Below, piece by piece: positions 5,959-12,087 of a stretch of 34,793 bases of DNA. Both the position numbers and the translations under genes were made by a program. The notes below the pieces were generated by a model, which saw only the letters and a list, made by a program, of their open reading frames with translations, did not search any database and was not told where the DNA came from. Numbering within the stretch: position 1 is the stretch's first letter; every line of letters starts with the position of its first letter. Origin of the DNA: a virus; IMG/VR virus record IMGVR_UViG_3300046516_001633, positions 1 to 34,793 of that record; one strand, 5' to 3'.

Positions 5959-6239
5959 TTGCTCACCTCTATGGGGGCGGACACTGCTTGTGGAATACAA
6001 TCGATAGCTCGATATCTGCGTACTTCGCGCTCACAGATGCTGCAACAGATCGCAGCGATGACTGGCACGACATCCCCATGAACCTTCTCAGTTAAACCAT
6101 TGGCTGCTGCATCAACAGGAACATCGACGTAAGCATTTGAATGCAACCGGCCGATCACTTTGTGAACATACATCTCGTTGGGTACGCCATACCGTTTCTG
6201 TTCGATGAGGCAGTAATCTCCGAAGTCCAGGTCACTCAT
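5955..6239 (-). CDS. Hypothetical protein
   Basis: A 94-residue protein starting MSDLDFGDYCLIEQKRYGVP. The first half looks beta-rich and the second has ICCSICEREVRRYRAIDCIP, a Cys cluster. GAGGTGA precedes the ATG at 6239. No family was recognised. Confidence 0.7.
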   Translation of the reverse strand: MSDLDFGDYCLIEQKRYGVPNEMYVHKVIGRLHSNAYVDVPVDAAANGLTEKVHGDVVPVIAAICCSICEREVRRYRAIDCIPQAVSAPIEVSK

Positions 6240-6268
6240 CGGTCACCTCTATGGGATCATTTCATGGG
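6240..6268. repeat. 13-base perfect tandem repeat at a gene junction
   Basis: On the minus strand GAAATGATCCCAT occurs twice in tandem across the stop codon of the gene ending at 6262. The duplication appears to have placed the present stop and may have lengthened the spacer before the next Shine-Dalgarno. Confidence 0.7.
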
Positions 6269-6465
6269 ATCATTTCCGGCTTGCGCAGCGCGTGCAATTC
6301 GTTCTTCAGCCGCTCGATCTCTTCATCGCGATCCACGATCGTCGCCCGTAATTCATCGCGATCCATACCGAGATATTCGCTTGAGCGAACGAGCCTCCGC
6401 ATGTCTTCGCACTTCGGGCATTGGACGGTTTCGATGTAGGTCCCATGTGAGCAACGGGACGTCAT
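6262..6465 (-). CDS. CxxC plus coiled-coil small protein
   Basis: A 67-residue protein starting MTSRCSHGTYIETVQCPKCE. The N-terminal Cys, His and CPKC suggest a zinc knuckle, followed by a heptad-like helix (RATIVDRDEEIERLKNELHAL) that may dimerise. The start is fixed by the ATGA overlap with the upstream gene. Confidence 0.7.
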   Translation of the reverse strand: MTSRCSHGTYIETVQCPKCEDMRRLVRSSEYLGMDRDELRATIVDRDEEIERLKNELHALRKPEMIP

Positions 6466-7070
6466 GACCGTTTCTCGAATGCAATTCCACCGCACTCGCA
6501 GGGCGCTGGAACCCGCACAGGCTGAGTGAACGTATGGACCTTGGCGCAGTTTGAGCAGAACCATGCGCGACTGACCATACCCTGACCTCGCAGCAGAATT
6601 CGGTCCGGTTTGCCCAATCGGGTCAGTAACTCACTCTTGTTCAAGTTATTCTCCTTTGTTGTTGGCTCTATGGAGTCATTCGAGCGCTCCGGGCGATCAG
6701 ACTTTTCGGCCGCAGGGGCTTGCTGGGCGCTCCCAGGGGCTTCGGCATCGACCACAGCGGCAGCCAACCCAACGAGACAATCATCGACTGCCCGACTATC
6801 TGGGAAGCTCGGCATGAAATGCGAGAGGACCGTATTGGCAGCCGTAAGCAGTGCATCCACTTCCCCCTGCAGCCTCTTGGCCTCATCAGCCCAGTGATGG
6901 ACGAGCTCGTAGACGCGCTTCAGTTCTGCCACGCGATCATCGTTCTCTTGGCTCAACCTCACCAATTCGGCAACGACCTCCAGATCGAACTGCCCACGCT
7001 CGGTTTTGTCCTCGTAGCCATCTGCGATATCGCTGTTCCCACGGACTCGCAGTCGGTCAATGATGCTCAT
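6462..7070 (-). CDS. Coiled-coil protein with C-terminal zinc ribbon
   Basis: A 202-residue protein. Residues 25-100 are helical and likely coiled coil (VAELKRVYELVHHWADEAKR). Residues 110-145 are a flexible Ala/Pro/Glu linker. The last 40 residues are a zinc-ribbon pattern, with CSNC, then CECG near the end. The architecture suggests an oligomerising adaptor with a metal-binding tail; the function is unknown. Overlaps at both ends tie it to its neighbours. Confidence 0.7.
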   Translation of the reverse strand: MSIIDRLRVRGNSDIADGYEDKTERGQFDLEVVAELVRLSQENDDRVAELKRVYELVHHWADEAKRLQGEVDALLTAANTVLSHFMPSFPDSRAVDDCLVGLAAAVVDAEAPGSAQQAPAAEKSDRPERSNDSIEPTTKENNLNKSELLTRLGKPDRILLRGQGMVSRAWFCSNCAKVHTFTQPVRVPAPCECGGIAFEKRS

Positions 7071-7270
7071 ACCTTGCTCCCGTCGCGTCCGGTCACGATT
7101 GCTCGCAACTCATCCACCTCTTGCTGCAGCCTCACGTTGATGGCGCGGGTGGCTTCGTAGTCCCGTTCCAGTTGGGCGATGTCATCGAAGTGCACGAAAT
7201 CGCCTCCTGAACTCTCCTCCATGTCGGCAGGGATTCCATCCACTGTATCTACGAACGAATATCGCTTCAT
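7067..7270 (-). CDS. Short coiled-coil protein
   Basis: A 67-residue protein starting MKRYSFVDTVDGIPADMEES. Residues 33-58 are a clear heptad helix (IAQLERDYEATRAINVRLQQ). The ATG at 7270 has GGGAG upstream and overlaps the TGA of the 29-residue ORF before it. Similar proteins are common in phage early regions; the role is unknown. Confidence 0.7.
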   Translation of the reverse strand: MKRYSFVDTVDGIPADMEESSGGDFVHFDDIAQLERDYEATRAINVRLQQEVDELRAIVTGRDGSKV

Positions 7271-7356
7271 CTGACGCACTCCCATATAACATAACCCCAC
7301 ACCATGAGATCAAACTCCACCAGCAGCCCCAGACGGATGGCGGCCCAGCAGGTCAC
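7267..7356 (-). CDS. 29-residue hydrophobic microprotein
   Basis: A very short frame bridging two genes: a GTG at 7356 overlaps the upstream TGA (GTGA) and its TGA overlaps the ATG at 7270. It encodes MTCWAAIRLGLLVEFDLMVW and then GYVIWECVR, mostly hydrophobic, possibly a membrane peptide. Perfect coupling at both ends is the main support; it may instead only keep ribosomes moving between neighbours. Confidence 0.45.
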   Translation of the reverse strand: MTCWAAIRLGLLVEFDLMVWGYVIWECVR

Positions 7357-7544
7357 AACTTACATCCGCACATTGGCTCTCCAGTATGCTGATGGAGTGT
7401 CAGGCGATGGCACTCAGGGCACTCCGAGGCGTCCGGGCCGGCCTGTTGCTCAGGTGTACAAGGATGGTCCTTGCGTTCCTCCAGAAGCTTGGTGTAATCG
7501 CCACCAAACTGGGAATCTGCCCAGCATTTCTCGCATGTACTCAT
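7353..7544 (-). CDS. Zinc-binding phage protein (CEKCW...CPEC)
   Basis: A 63-residue protein with CEKCWADS at the N-terminus, a central CTPEQQAGPDA, and CPECHRLTLHQHTGEPMCGC at the C-terminus. The combination is characteristic of a small, widespread phage protein family of unknown function, almost certainly metal-binding. The start is set by the ATGA overlap with the repressor stop; the longer open frame upstream is the repressor region read in another frame. Confidence 0.8.
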   Translation of the reverse strand: MSTCEKCWADSQFGGDYTKLLEERKDHPCTPEQQAGPDASECPECHRLTLHQHTGEPMCGCKL

Positions 7545-7720
7545 AGCAGATTCACCGTAGGTGTCTTGAGTACCCTCGCAATCTCCTTGAGACGCTTCAG
7601 GGGAGGTGATCGGTCTCCCTGCTCCCACTTCTGCACGATGCTCTCGCAGACCTTCAGGCGAGCCGCCAGCTCTTTCTGAGTGAGCCGAGCTTCTTTGCGG
7701 TACTTTCGTATTTGCGACAT
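7541..7720 (-). CDS. XRE-family helix-turn-helix regulator (Cro/CI-like)
   Basis: A 59-residue single-domain regulator starting MSQIRKYRKEARLTQKELAA. The HTH covers about residues 13-35, with the usual LTQKELA and W-E-Q-G-x-R-x-P elements. There is no C-terminal oligomerisation or autoprotease domain, so it is Cro-sized. Its promoter sits in the adjacent divergent control region, and the -10 box ends 6 bases before the ATG, so the mRNA should have little or no leader. It likely controls both divergent operons. Whether it acts as lysogenic repressor or early Cro-like switch cannot be told. Confidence 0.85.
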   Translation of the reverse strand: MSQIRKYRKEARLTQKELAARLKVCESIVQKWEQGDRSPPLKRLKEIARVLKTPTVNLL

Positions 7721-7726
7721 GCGCAC

Positions 7727-7754
7727 AGTATACACGTACAAATAGTGCTTGCAA
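7727..7754 (-). promoter_or_regulatory. Leftward promoter for the repressor operon (leaderless)
   Basis: On the minus strand, TTGCAA (7754-7749), a 16-base spacer and TATACT (7732-7727) form a good sigma-70-type promoter. Only six bases (GTGCGC) separate the -10 from the ATG at 7720, so transcription should start at or next to the A of the start codon. Confidence 0.7.
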
Positions 7755-7767
7755 TGACCACGTACAA
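7733..7767. promoter_or_regulatory. Candidate operator: two CACGTACAA direct repeats
   Basis: Identical 9-mers at 7733-7741 and 7759-7767, 26 bases apart, each inside the -35/-10 spacer of one of the two divergent promoters. The second is part of an imperfect dyad (GTAC, five bases, GTAC). The position suits repression of both promoters by the XRE protein encoded next door. Confidence 0.55.
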
Positions 7768-7777
7768 GGGGTACGCT
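7749..7777 (+). promoter_or_regulatory. Candidate rightward promoter for the csrA operon
   Basis: On the plus strand the same TTGCAA (7749-7754, its own reverse complement) is followed after 17 bases by TACGCT (7772-7777), a weak -10. The first gene starts at 7814, leaving a leader of about 30 bases. A weak -10 and shared -35 suggest the two promoters compete. Confidence 0.45.
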
Positions 7778-7813
7778 TCTCCCCAGTCGCAAACGGATTG
7801 AAGGAGCAGCACA

Positions 7814-8002
7814 GTGATCAGAAACAGCAAACAGGTGTGGGAAGTAGGCGAGACAGTCAAGGTCGGCTTCCTCTCGCTCATCGTGACTGCCAAAGAACCT
7901 ACCCCCGGTGATTACATGCCGGACGCCTACATCCTGTGCAACCAAGCTGGCACGCGCCGCTACCGCTTCGTTCCTCACAATGGTTTGGAGCGCTTGTCAT
8001 GA
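7814..8002 (+). CDS. Hypothetical first protein of the rightward operon
   Basis: A 62-residue protein with a GTG start preceded by AAGGAG at ideal spacing. It appears to be a small beta-rich domain (VWEVGETVKVGFLSLIVTAK, later YILCNQAGTRRYRF). The first gene behind a phage early promoter often targets the host, but nothing here identifies a target. Confidence 0.75.
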   Translation: MIRNSKQVWEVGETVKVGFLSLIVTAKEPTPGDYMPDAYILCNQAGTRRYRFVPHNGLERLS

Positions 8003-8160
8003 AGTCCCCGGACAACGATCTTTCCGCCCGCGCCAAGGCCTATGCCGCCTTCGTGGCTGCCTGTGAAGCTGATCCCTCGCACCAGCTGTTCATGGAACAG
8101 GTTCGCCGCGATGCGGATGCTGCTCACAAATGGCTTGCGAAGCAGGGGGAACAGCGATGA
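7999..8160 (+). CDS. Hypothetical helical microprotein
   Basis: A 53-residue helical protein starting MKSPDNDLSARAKAYAAFVA. The ATG at 7999 overlaps the TGA of the upstream gene; the open frame extends further but the coupled start is preferred. It is rich in Ala, Asp and Arg. No family was recognised. Confidence 0.65.
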   Translation: MKSPDNDLSARAKAYAAFVAACEADPSHQLFMEQVRRDADAAHKWLAKQGEQR

Positions 8161-8312
8161 GCGTCTGGGAAGATTACAACGAATTAGCGGATGTTCTTGC
8201 TGAACATCTGTTCAAAGATCGGGAAGACGCGCGGTGCGCATCGCGGGAAGTAGCCGATGCAATTCGTGATCTGATCGAATCCATGATCGAATCGAAAACC
8301 GGTGCGGTATGA
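8157..8312 (+). CDS. Hypothetical acidic microprotein
   Basis: A 51-residue protein starting MSVWEDYNELADVLAEHLFK, predicted to be two helices with net negative charge. It is coupled by ATGA on both sides. Small acidic proteins can be DNA mimics or inhibitors; there is no specific evidence for that here. Confidence 0.65.
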   Translation: MSVWEDYNELADVLAEHLFKDREDARCASREVADAIRDLIESMIESKTGAV

Positions 8313-8608
8313 AGCGCTTGCTCCTCCTAGCCCCACTACTGCTGCAAGGCTGTGCATTGGCGCCCAACAGCGTCCGCTTGCAGGGTGAGCACATCAGCCA
8401 TGCTTCCCAACACATCGATGGCAGCGGTGGCCACATGGGCGCCGAGCTGGTAGGCGTAGTCGCTCATTGGCAAACGCGCGGCTGGTTCTTGAACGTGGAG
8501 GAGTCCTACAACCTCTCGCCTGCGGATGGGCACTTTTGCGCGGGCGGCATCTGCGGGAATCGGGAAGTGTTCCAGTCGCAGGCCGGCTACGAATTCAAAC
8601 TCAAGTAA
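8309..8608 (+). CDS. Putative lipoprotein
   Basis: A 99-residue protein with a classic lipoprotein signal: [15 protein letters not shown], lipobox LLQGC with Cys15. The mature part is beta-rich with [20 protein letters not shown] and two Cys in [10 protein letters not shown] that could pair, and it ends GYEFKLK like a barrel or surface strand. It is expected in the periplasm, anchored to a membrane. In an early operon a lipoprotein may act in superinfection exclusion, which is inference. Its ATG overlaps the upstream TGA. Confidence 0.75.
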   Translation: MKRLLLLAPLLLQGCALAPNSVRLQGEHISHASQHIDGSGGHMGAELVGVVAHWQTRGWFLNVEESYNLSPADGHFCAGGICGNREVFQSQAGYEFKLK

Positions 8609-8628
8609 GTCAGTTAAGGAGAACGACC

Positions 8629-8814
8629 ATGTCAGGATCACTCATCCTCACCAGACGCTGCGATGAAAGTATTGTCATCGGCGATGACATCATTGTCACG
8701 GTGATCGGCATCAAGGGCGGCCAAGTACGCCTGGCCATCAATGCGCCGAAGATAGTGCCCGTCCATCGACACGAGGTTTGGTTGCGGATCAAAGCTGAAA
8801 GGGAGGCAGTATGA
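8629..8814 (+). CDS. csrA: CsrA-family RNA-binding translational regulator
   Basis: A 61-residue full-length CsrA homologue: [18 protein letters not shown], then [19 protein letters not shown], then [12 protein letters not shown]. Key RNA contacts of host CsrA are present: the LTRR pair (R9, R10; host R6, R7) and the V-H-R segment (H46, R47; host H43, R44). Host CsrA dimers bind GGA motifs near ribosome-binding sites and control glycogen, motility, biofilm and central carbon genes. The phage version has three extra N-terminal residues. AAGGAG lies 8 bases before the ATG. It sits mid-operon among early-type genes and is ATGA-coupled to the next gene, so it is probably made early. The family is certain; targets are not known. 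Confidence 0.95.
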   Translation: MSGSLILTRRCDESIVIGDDIIVTVIGIKGGQVRLAINAPKIVPVHRHEVWLRIKAEREAV

Positions 8815-9005
8815 GTGCGACCGACCTGCTGCGCGACGTGTTCGGTGATCGCGAGCGACTCGTGTGGGCTCTGCGGCGGGAGTTGTCCCGCCACACCTGC
8901 AACTGCATCATGCGCAGCATGAATCCGCCGCTAGCGAGCATTCCCGGTCACAGCCTGAGTTGCCCTTATCGCCTGAAGATGGAGGAGTTGCATTTCGATG
9001 TGTGA
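8811..9005 (+). CDS. Hypothetical protein translated with csrA
   Basis: A 64-residue protein, ATG overlapping the csrA TGA. It has an N-terminal helix ([20 protein letters not shown]), then C-N-C and a Cys/His/Pro-rich stretch, with [18 protein letters not shown] at the end. Possible metal binding. Tight coupling to csrA makes it a candidate partner or modulator, which is inference. Confidence 0.65.
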   Translation: MSATDLLRDVFGDRERLVWALRRELSRHTCNCIMRSMNPPLASIPGHSLSCPYRLKMEELHFDV

Positions 9006-9180
9006 CGAACTACAGGATGACATCGACCAGGCCGCCCAGCACCAGCAGCAACAGGAGGAGCGACGTCGATCAGAGCCTAACAGCGGCGCCATGGACCCGG
9101 CGCTGTTCACCACCCCCATGGATTGGCCGGTGATCAGTTGGCCGCGGTATGACAGGGCTCGCAAGGTGTGGAAGGTATGA
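8998..9180 (+). CDS. Hypothetical Gln-rich microprotein
   Basis: A 60-residue protein overlapping the previous gene by 8 bases, with GGAGGAG upstream of its ATG. It has a Gln/Glu/Arg-rich helix near the start (QAAQHQQQQEERRRSEP) and a Trp/Pro C-terminus. No family was recognised. Confidence 0.55.
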   Translation: MCDELQDDIDQAAQHQQQQEERRRSEPNSGAMDPALFTTPMDWPVISWPRYDRARKVWKV

Positions 9181-9386
9181 ACAAGACGCGCTATCGAGGG
9201 CAAAGCCTCATCGACCTCACCTGCTCGCCGGCCGAGCTGCCCCAGGAGCCTGCCCGCGTACCGCTGGAGCCCAGAGCGAAGTATCACGGGGATGACTGTC
9301 CTTGCGAGGGTTGCTGCGATATCAGGGCATCGGTGGACATCTATCTGCGTCAGCGCGAGTTGTTCAGCCAGAACGGTTTTATCTAG
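9177..9386 (+). CDS. Small Cys-rich hypothetical protein
   Basis: A 69-residue protein starting MNKTRYRGQSLIDLTCSPAE. A CPCEGCCDI cluster near residues 42-50 suggests metal binding, then a helix. The ATG overlaps the upstream TGA. It ends with TAG, showing that amber is an ordinary stop in this genome. Confidence 0.65.
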   Translation: MNKTRYRGQSLIDLTCSPAELPQEPARVPLEPRAKYHGDDCPCEGCCDIRASVDIYLRQRELFSQNGFI

Positions 9387-9395
9387 GAGATCATC

Positions 9396-9872
9396 TTGAG
9401 CATAGGCATCGTCCAGGAAATGGCTCGCACCTCCAAAGGTGCACCCTACATCGTGGTCAATGGCACTCGGCTGTATGCCAGCCAGTGCAAGACTCCACCC
9501 ACTGGATTAGTCGTGGGGATGAAGATCGACTATGACGCTACGCCCTTCGGAGATACCGGCCGGGATGGCAAGCGGCCCATGGGCCTGAATAGCTGGAAAG
9601 CCGTCGTGGACGCACAGGGGAAGCCTGAGACGGAATCGACGGTCACGGATGCGGATATCCTGCGGTCGGTATCGAACGTGGTTGGCAACGCCTGTGCTGC
9701 GGGCACGATCAAGACTCCCGAGGAATTAAGCGCCTGGTTTGCCGCGGCCTTTGTGGGCTTCACTCGATTGGGAGAAGTAACCGCTGTGATTCCACACAAG
9801 ACAGCGCAGCATGACTTCGATGATTCCGATCAACTCAGCGGTCCTCCGGATGACAATATACCGCCATGGTGA
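9396..9872 (+). CDS. SSB-like single-stranded-DNA-binding protein
   Basis: A 158-residue protein with a TTG start preceded by AGGAGA. The N-terminal half looks like a small OB-type beta domain (GAPYIVVNGTRLYASQC, GLVVGMKIDYDATPFGD). The middle is helical. The C-terminus is an acidic flexible tail ending P-P-D-D-N-I-P-P-W, matching the acidic tip of bacterial SSB (D-D-D-I-P-F) that recruits repair and replication partners. The role is inferred from the tail and from neighbours (Ref-like HNH); sequence identity with classical SSB is not evident. Confidence 0.65.
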   Translation: MSIGIVQEMARTSKGAPYIVVNGTRLYASQCKTPPTGLVVGMKIDYDATPFGDTGRDGKRPMGLNSWKAVVDAQGKPETESTVTDADILRSVSNVVGNACAAGTIKTPEELSAWFAAAFVGFTRLGEVTAVIPHKTAQHDFDDSDQLSGPPDDNIPPW

Positions 9873-10186
9873 CCGAAGATGAAATGGAGCGGGCATTGCG
9901 ATGGATGGCGACAACAGACGTCGAGTTGGCAGACTGGCGCGTACAGGTATTGCGCACAGAATATCTGGCTGATGTGGCGGAGTCACTTGCTTACCGGCAC
10001 ATGGAAGGAACTGTCGAGGATCGAAAGAGAGCCTGTAAGGCCGCCCCTGAAGTGCAGACCGCGAAGGAGAATTGGTTCGTTGCCGTGCGTGGATACGAGA
10101 AGCTTCGAGCTCAGCGCAAGTCCGCGGAACTCCTGATCGAAACCTGGCGGTCGGTGAATGCTAATCAGCGAAAGGGTAATATCTAA
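9866..10186 (+). CDS. Hypothetical helical protein next to SSB-like gene
   Basis: A 106-residue, almost entirely helical protein starting MVTEDEMERALRWMATTDVE, with ETWRSVNANQRKGNI at the end. The pattern (helices, then E-x-WRS...R) matches small phage proteins often encoded beside SSB or recombinase genes; their function is unknown. It overlaps the SSB-like gene by 7 bases. Confidence 0.7.
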   Translation: MVTEDEMERALRWMATTDVELADWRVQVLRTEYLADVAESLAYRHMEGTVEDRKRACKAAPEVQTAKENWFVAVRGYEKLRAQRKSAELLIETWRSVNANQRKGNI

Positions 10187-10187
10187 C

Positions 10188-10490
10188 ATGGTCGCCTTTC
10201 GCGGGATGAAGCCAGCCACCGCTGCGGAACGCGCCCACATGGCGAGAGTGAAGGAATTACCCTGTTGTGTGTGCATAGCGGGCAAGCAAGTCGATCCCAC
10301 CGAAGTACATCACATCGTTGAGGGCAATAGACGATTAGGTCATTTTTATGTACTTCCATTGTGTACCTATCATCATGTCCGGGTGTATCTGCTTTCACAA
10401 AAGAAGCTGTGGCATAAGTTGATGCCAACTTTGGGCGTGACGGATGTTGAGTGGCCGGTATCGAAGTTGGTTTCCAGGAGAGTAGTATGA
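10188..10490 (+). CDS. Ref-like HNH-type recombination-associated protein
   Basis: A 100-residue protein with PCCVC at about residues 26-30, then EVHHIVEG and GHFYVLPLCTYHH. This C-x-C/H-H-I-x-x-G/LPLC-x-x-HH layout is that of the Ref family (phage P1 recombination enhancement function), a RecA-dependent HNH-type nuclease. It probably acts on DNA during repair or recombination together with the SSB-like protein. ATG 10188 is the likely start; an ATG six codons later is possible. Confidence 0.75.
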   Translation: MVAFRGMKPATAAERAHMARVKELPCCVCIAGKQVDPTEVHHIVEGNRRLGHFYVLPLCTYHHVRVYLLSQKKLWHKLMPTLGVTDVEWPVSKLVSRRVV

Positions 10491-10714
10491 GCGACGTTGC
10501 TCCCATGGCCGATGCGAATGATATTCGTCTCAGTCCGTGCCCTTTTTGTGGCGCCGAGGCCGAGTTAAATACGGCAACCAACGATCATACTTGGTGGACG
10601 CTAGGTTGCCCGAACATCGCCTGTGAGATATCACCTCAAACGCAGTCTCAGGATCGCGATGGAATGATCGGGGCGTGGAATAGGCGTGTCTATGTAACCG
10701 AGACGCAGTCATGA
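10487..10714 (+). CDS. Lar-family restriction alleviation-like protein
   Basis: A 75-residue protein with LSPCPFCGAEAEL near residue 15, a WTLGCPNIACE pair, and a C-terminal GAWNRRV. CPFCG-x-A...C-x-x-x-C...WN-x-R is the signature of Lar/Rac-type proteins. In Rac, Lar reduces type I restriction by affecting the modification activity; most phage members are annotated by the zinc motif only. Its ATG overlaps the HNH stop. Confidence 0.75.
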   Translation: MSDVAPMADANDIRLSPCPFCGAEAELNTATNDHTWWTLGCPNIACEISPQTQSQDRDGMIGAWNRRVYVTETQS

Positions 10715-10959
10715 CCACAGGAGCAGGGCTGCGCCTAGATCCATCCCCCTACGAACGCGAGGCCCGTCAGTATGCCGAGCGTGTCTATCGAACGTTGGTC
10801 GCGCTCGAACCGCTCTACGACGTTCACGACGCCATTGAGTGGCTGACATCCCAGCAGCCTTCTATAGCCCACATGCCAGCGAAGGCGCTTGGCATGCACT
10901 CCGGCACGGCAGCAGTACAACAAGCATTGGCCATCATTCTCGATGGAGCATTTTCATGA
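10711..10959 (+). CDS. Hypothetical protein
   Basis: An 82-residue helical protein starting MTTGAGLRLDPSPYEREARQ. Its first 12 bases (ATGACCACAGGA) are identical to those of the next gene, so both begin M-T-T-G. It is ATGA-coupled on both sides. No family was recognised. Confidence 0.65.
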   Translation: MTTGAGLRLDPSPYEREARQYAERVYRTLVALEPLYDVHDAIEWLTSQQPSIAHMPAKALGMHSGTAAVQQALAIILDGAFS

Positions 10960-11672
10960 CCACAGGAACAGAGCCAACGCTCAGCACGAATCCGATAGAT
11001 CGCGGTGAACTCTGGTCCTTCCTGAGATCCTGCCTTTCGCAAGGCGGCGATATATGGCTGGACCACAAAGAGAAGTCGTACGAGGAATACTCGATACGAT
11101 TGGATGCCGCGGCTCGTGAGCGCGTATCGAAGGCTATGCACCTTCTAGGTGACGAGATCACCCAGCTGCGCGGCAACCTGAGTCTGGCCGAGGAAGGGCT
11201 GGCAGCGGCAACGCAGGAGTTGGGTGATCGCAACGTAGAGTTTCGCGAGACCGCCCACAGCTATGAACTGGAGTGCAGGCGGTTAGTAGCCGAGATCGAG
11301 CAGCACAAACGCAATCTCGCCTGGCAGTCAAAGGAAACAGACGCTCAGGTGCAAGAGATCCAGCGGCAGCAACAGCAAGTAGTTGACCTGAAATCTGATT
11401 ACCTGCGCCGGCACAATGACGCCGTGGATCGCTTTGAAGCACTCACGGATATTCAGCGTGAAATCGCTGGGTGCGGGCCTGATTGTTCGAAAGATTTCCT
11501 ACGTCTCGCACTCAACAGTGTGATGCAAATCGCCACCAATGTGCTCAATCGTCCTTCGTCCAAACCGGGAGTATGCGCTTATATCGGTGCGCCGGATGGC
11601 AAGCCCGAGCCGTGCGTTCGTACCGCTGGGCACTCGGGGCCACACGAGCATGCGAAGAGAACCTCCGAATGA
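10956..11672 (+). CDS. Long coiled-coil protein with C-terminal GHxGPHxH motif
   Basis: A 238-residue protein. Residues 50-160 are a long heptad-rich helix (QLRGNLSLAEEGLAAATQEL and following), suggesting a dimeric rod. The last 35 residues carry Cys, then PCVRTAGHSGPHEH, a probable zinc site seen at the ends of many phage proteins. A scaffold or adaptor role is possible; no family was recognised. Confidence 0.7.
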   Translation: MTTGTEPTLSTNPIDRGELWSFLRSCLSQGGDIWLDHKEKSYEEYSIRLDAAARERVSKAMHLLGDEITQLRGNLSLAEEGLAAATQELGDRNVEFRETAHSYELECRRLVAEIEQHKRNLAWQSKETDAQVQEIQRQQQQVVDLKSDYLRRHNDAVDRFEALTDIQREIAGCGPDCSKDFLRLALNSVMQIATNVLNRPSSKPGVCAYIGAPDGKPEPCVRTAGHSGPHEHAKRTSE

Positions 11673-11995
11673 CTCCATTAGAAATTGGAATCGCCCTGCA
11701 CTACTGGGTTTCGCCCAAGCCTTACAAGGACGGCAAGAACAGTTGGACTGAGCTTGAAGCGAAAATCATCACCAAGATGCACGACCGGCATCTTCTGGAG
11801 TACCAGAACGGCCAGTTGAGCGGTAACACGCCAGCTATGCGCGCCTTTGTGGAGGCCCTGGAGGCAGTCCCGTGGCCTTCTATGAAGTGGGTTGTTGAGC
11901 CGTGCCCGGTGGCGCCCGATCTGTACCGCGAGCAGGTAAATGCATTGGCCTTGGAATGCGCGCGTGCCAGCCGACCGAATGAGTTGCGTCGATGA
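11669..11995 (+). CDS. Conserved prophage-type hypothetical protein
   Basis: A 108-residue protein starting MTPLEIGIALHYWVSPKPY. The order of a first helix, a charged loop, LEYQNGQLSGNTPAMRAFVE and then VPWPSMKWV is typical of a small phage and prophage family that looks like a winged-helix fold. DNA binding is possible but unproven. The ATG overlaps the upstream TGA. Confidence 0.7.
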   Translation: MTPLEIGIALHYWVSPKPYKDGKNSWTELEAKIITKMHDRHLLEYQNGQLSGNTPAMRAFVEALEAVPWPSMKWVVEPCPVAPDLYREQVNALALECARASRPNELRR

Positions 11996-12087
11996 GTGAT
12001 CACACCCTCGATCTTCTGATCCTGGCCGCCGCCTTCGCTTGCCTGCGGGCGGCCGTCGCATTGGCGGAGAGGTGGCTTAGGGAGTGA
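11992..12087 (+). CDS. 31-residue hydrophobic peptide at operon end
   Basis: The ATG overlaps the upstream TGA (ATGA). It encodes MSDHTLDLLILAAAFACLRA and then AVALAERWLRE, one likely transmembrane helix. It is the last rightward gene and overlaps the convergent late operon by 11 bases tail to tail. No intrinsic terminator is visible at this convergence. Confidence 0.45.
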   Translation: MSDHTLDLLILAAAFACLRAAVALAERWLRE

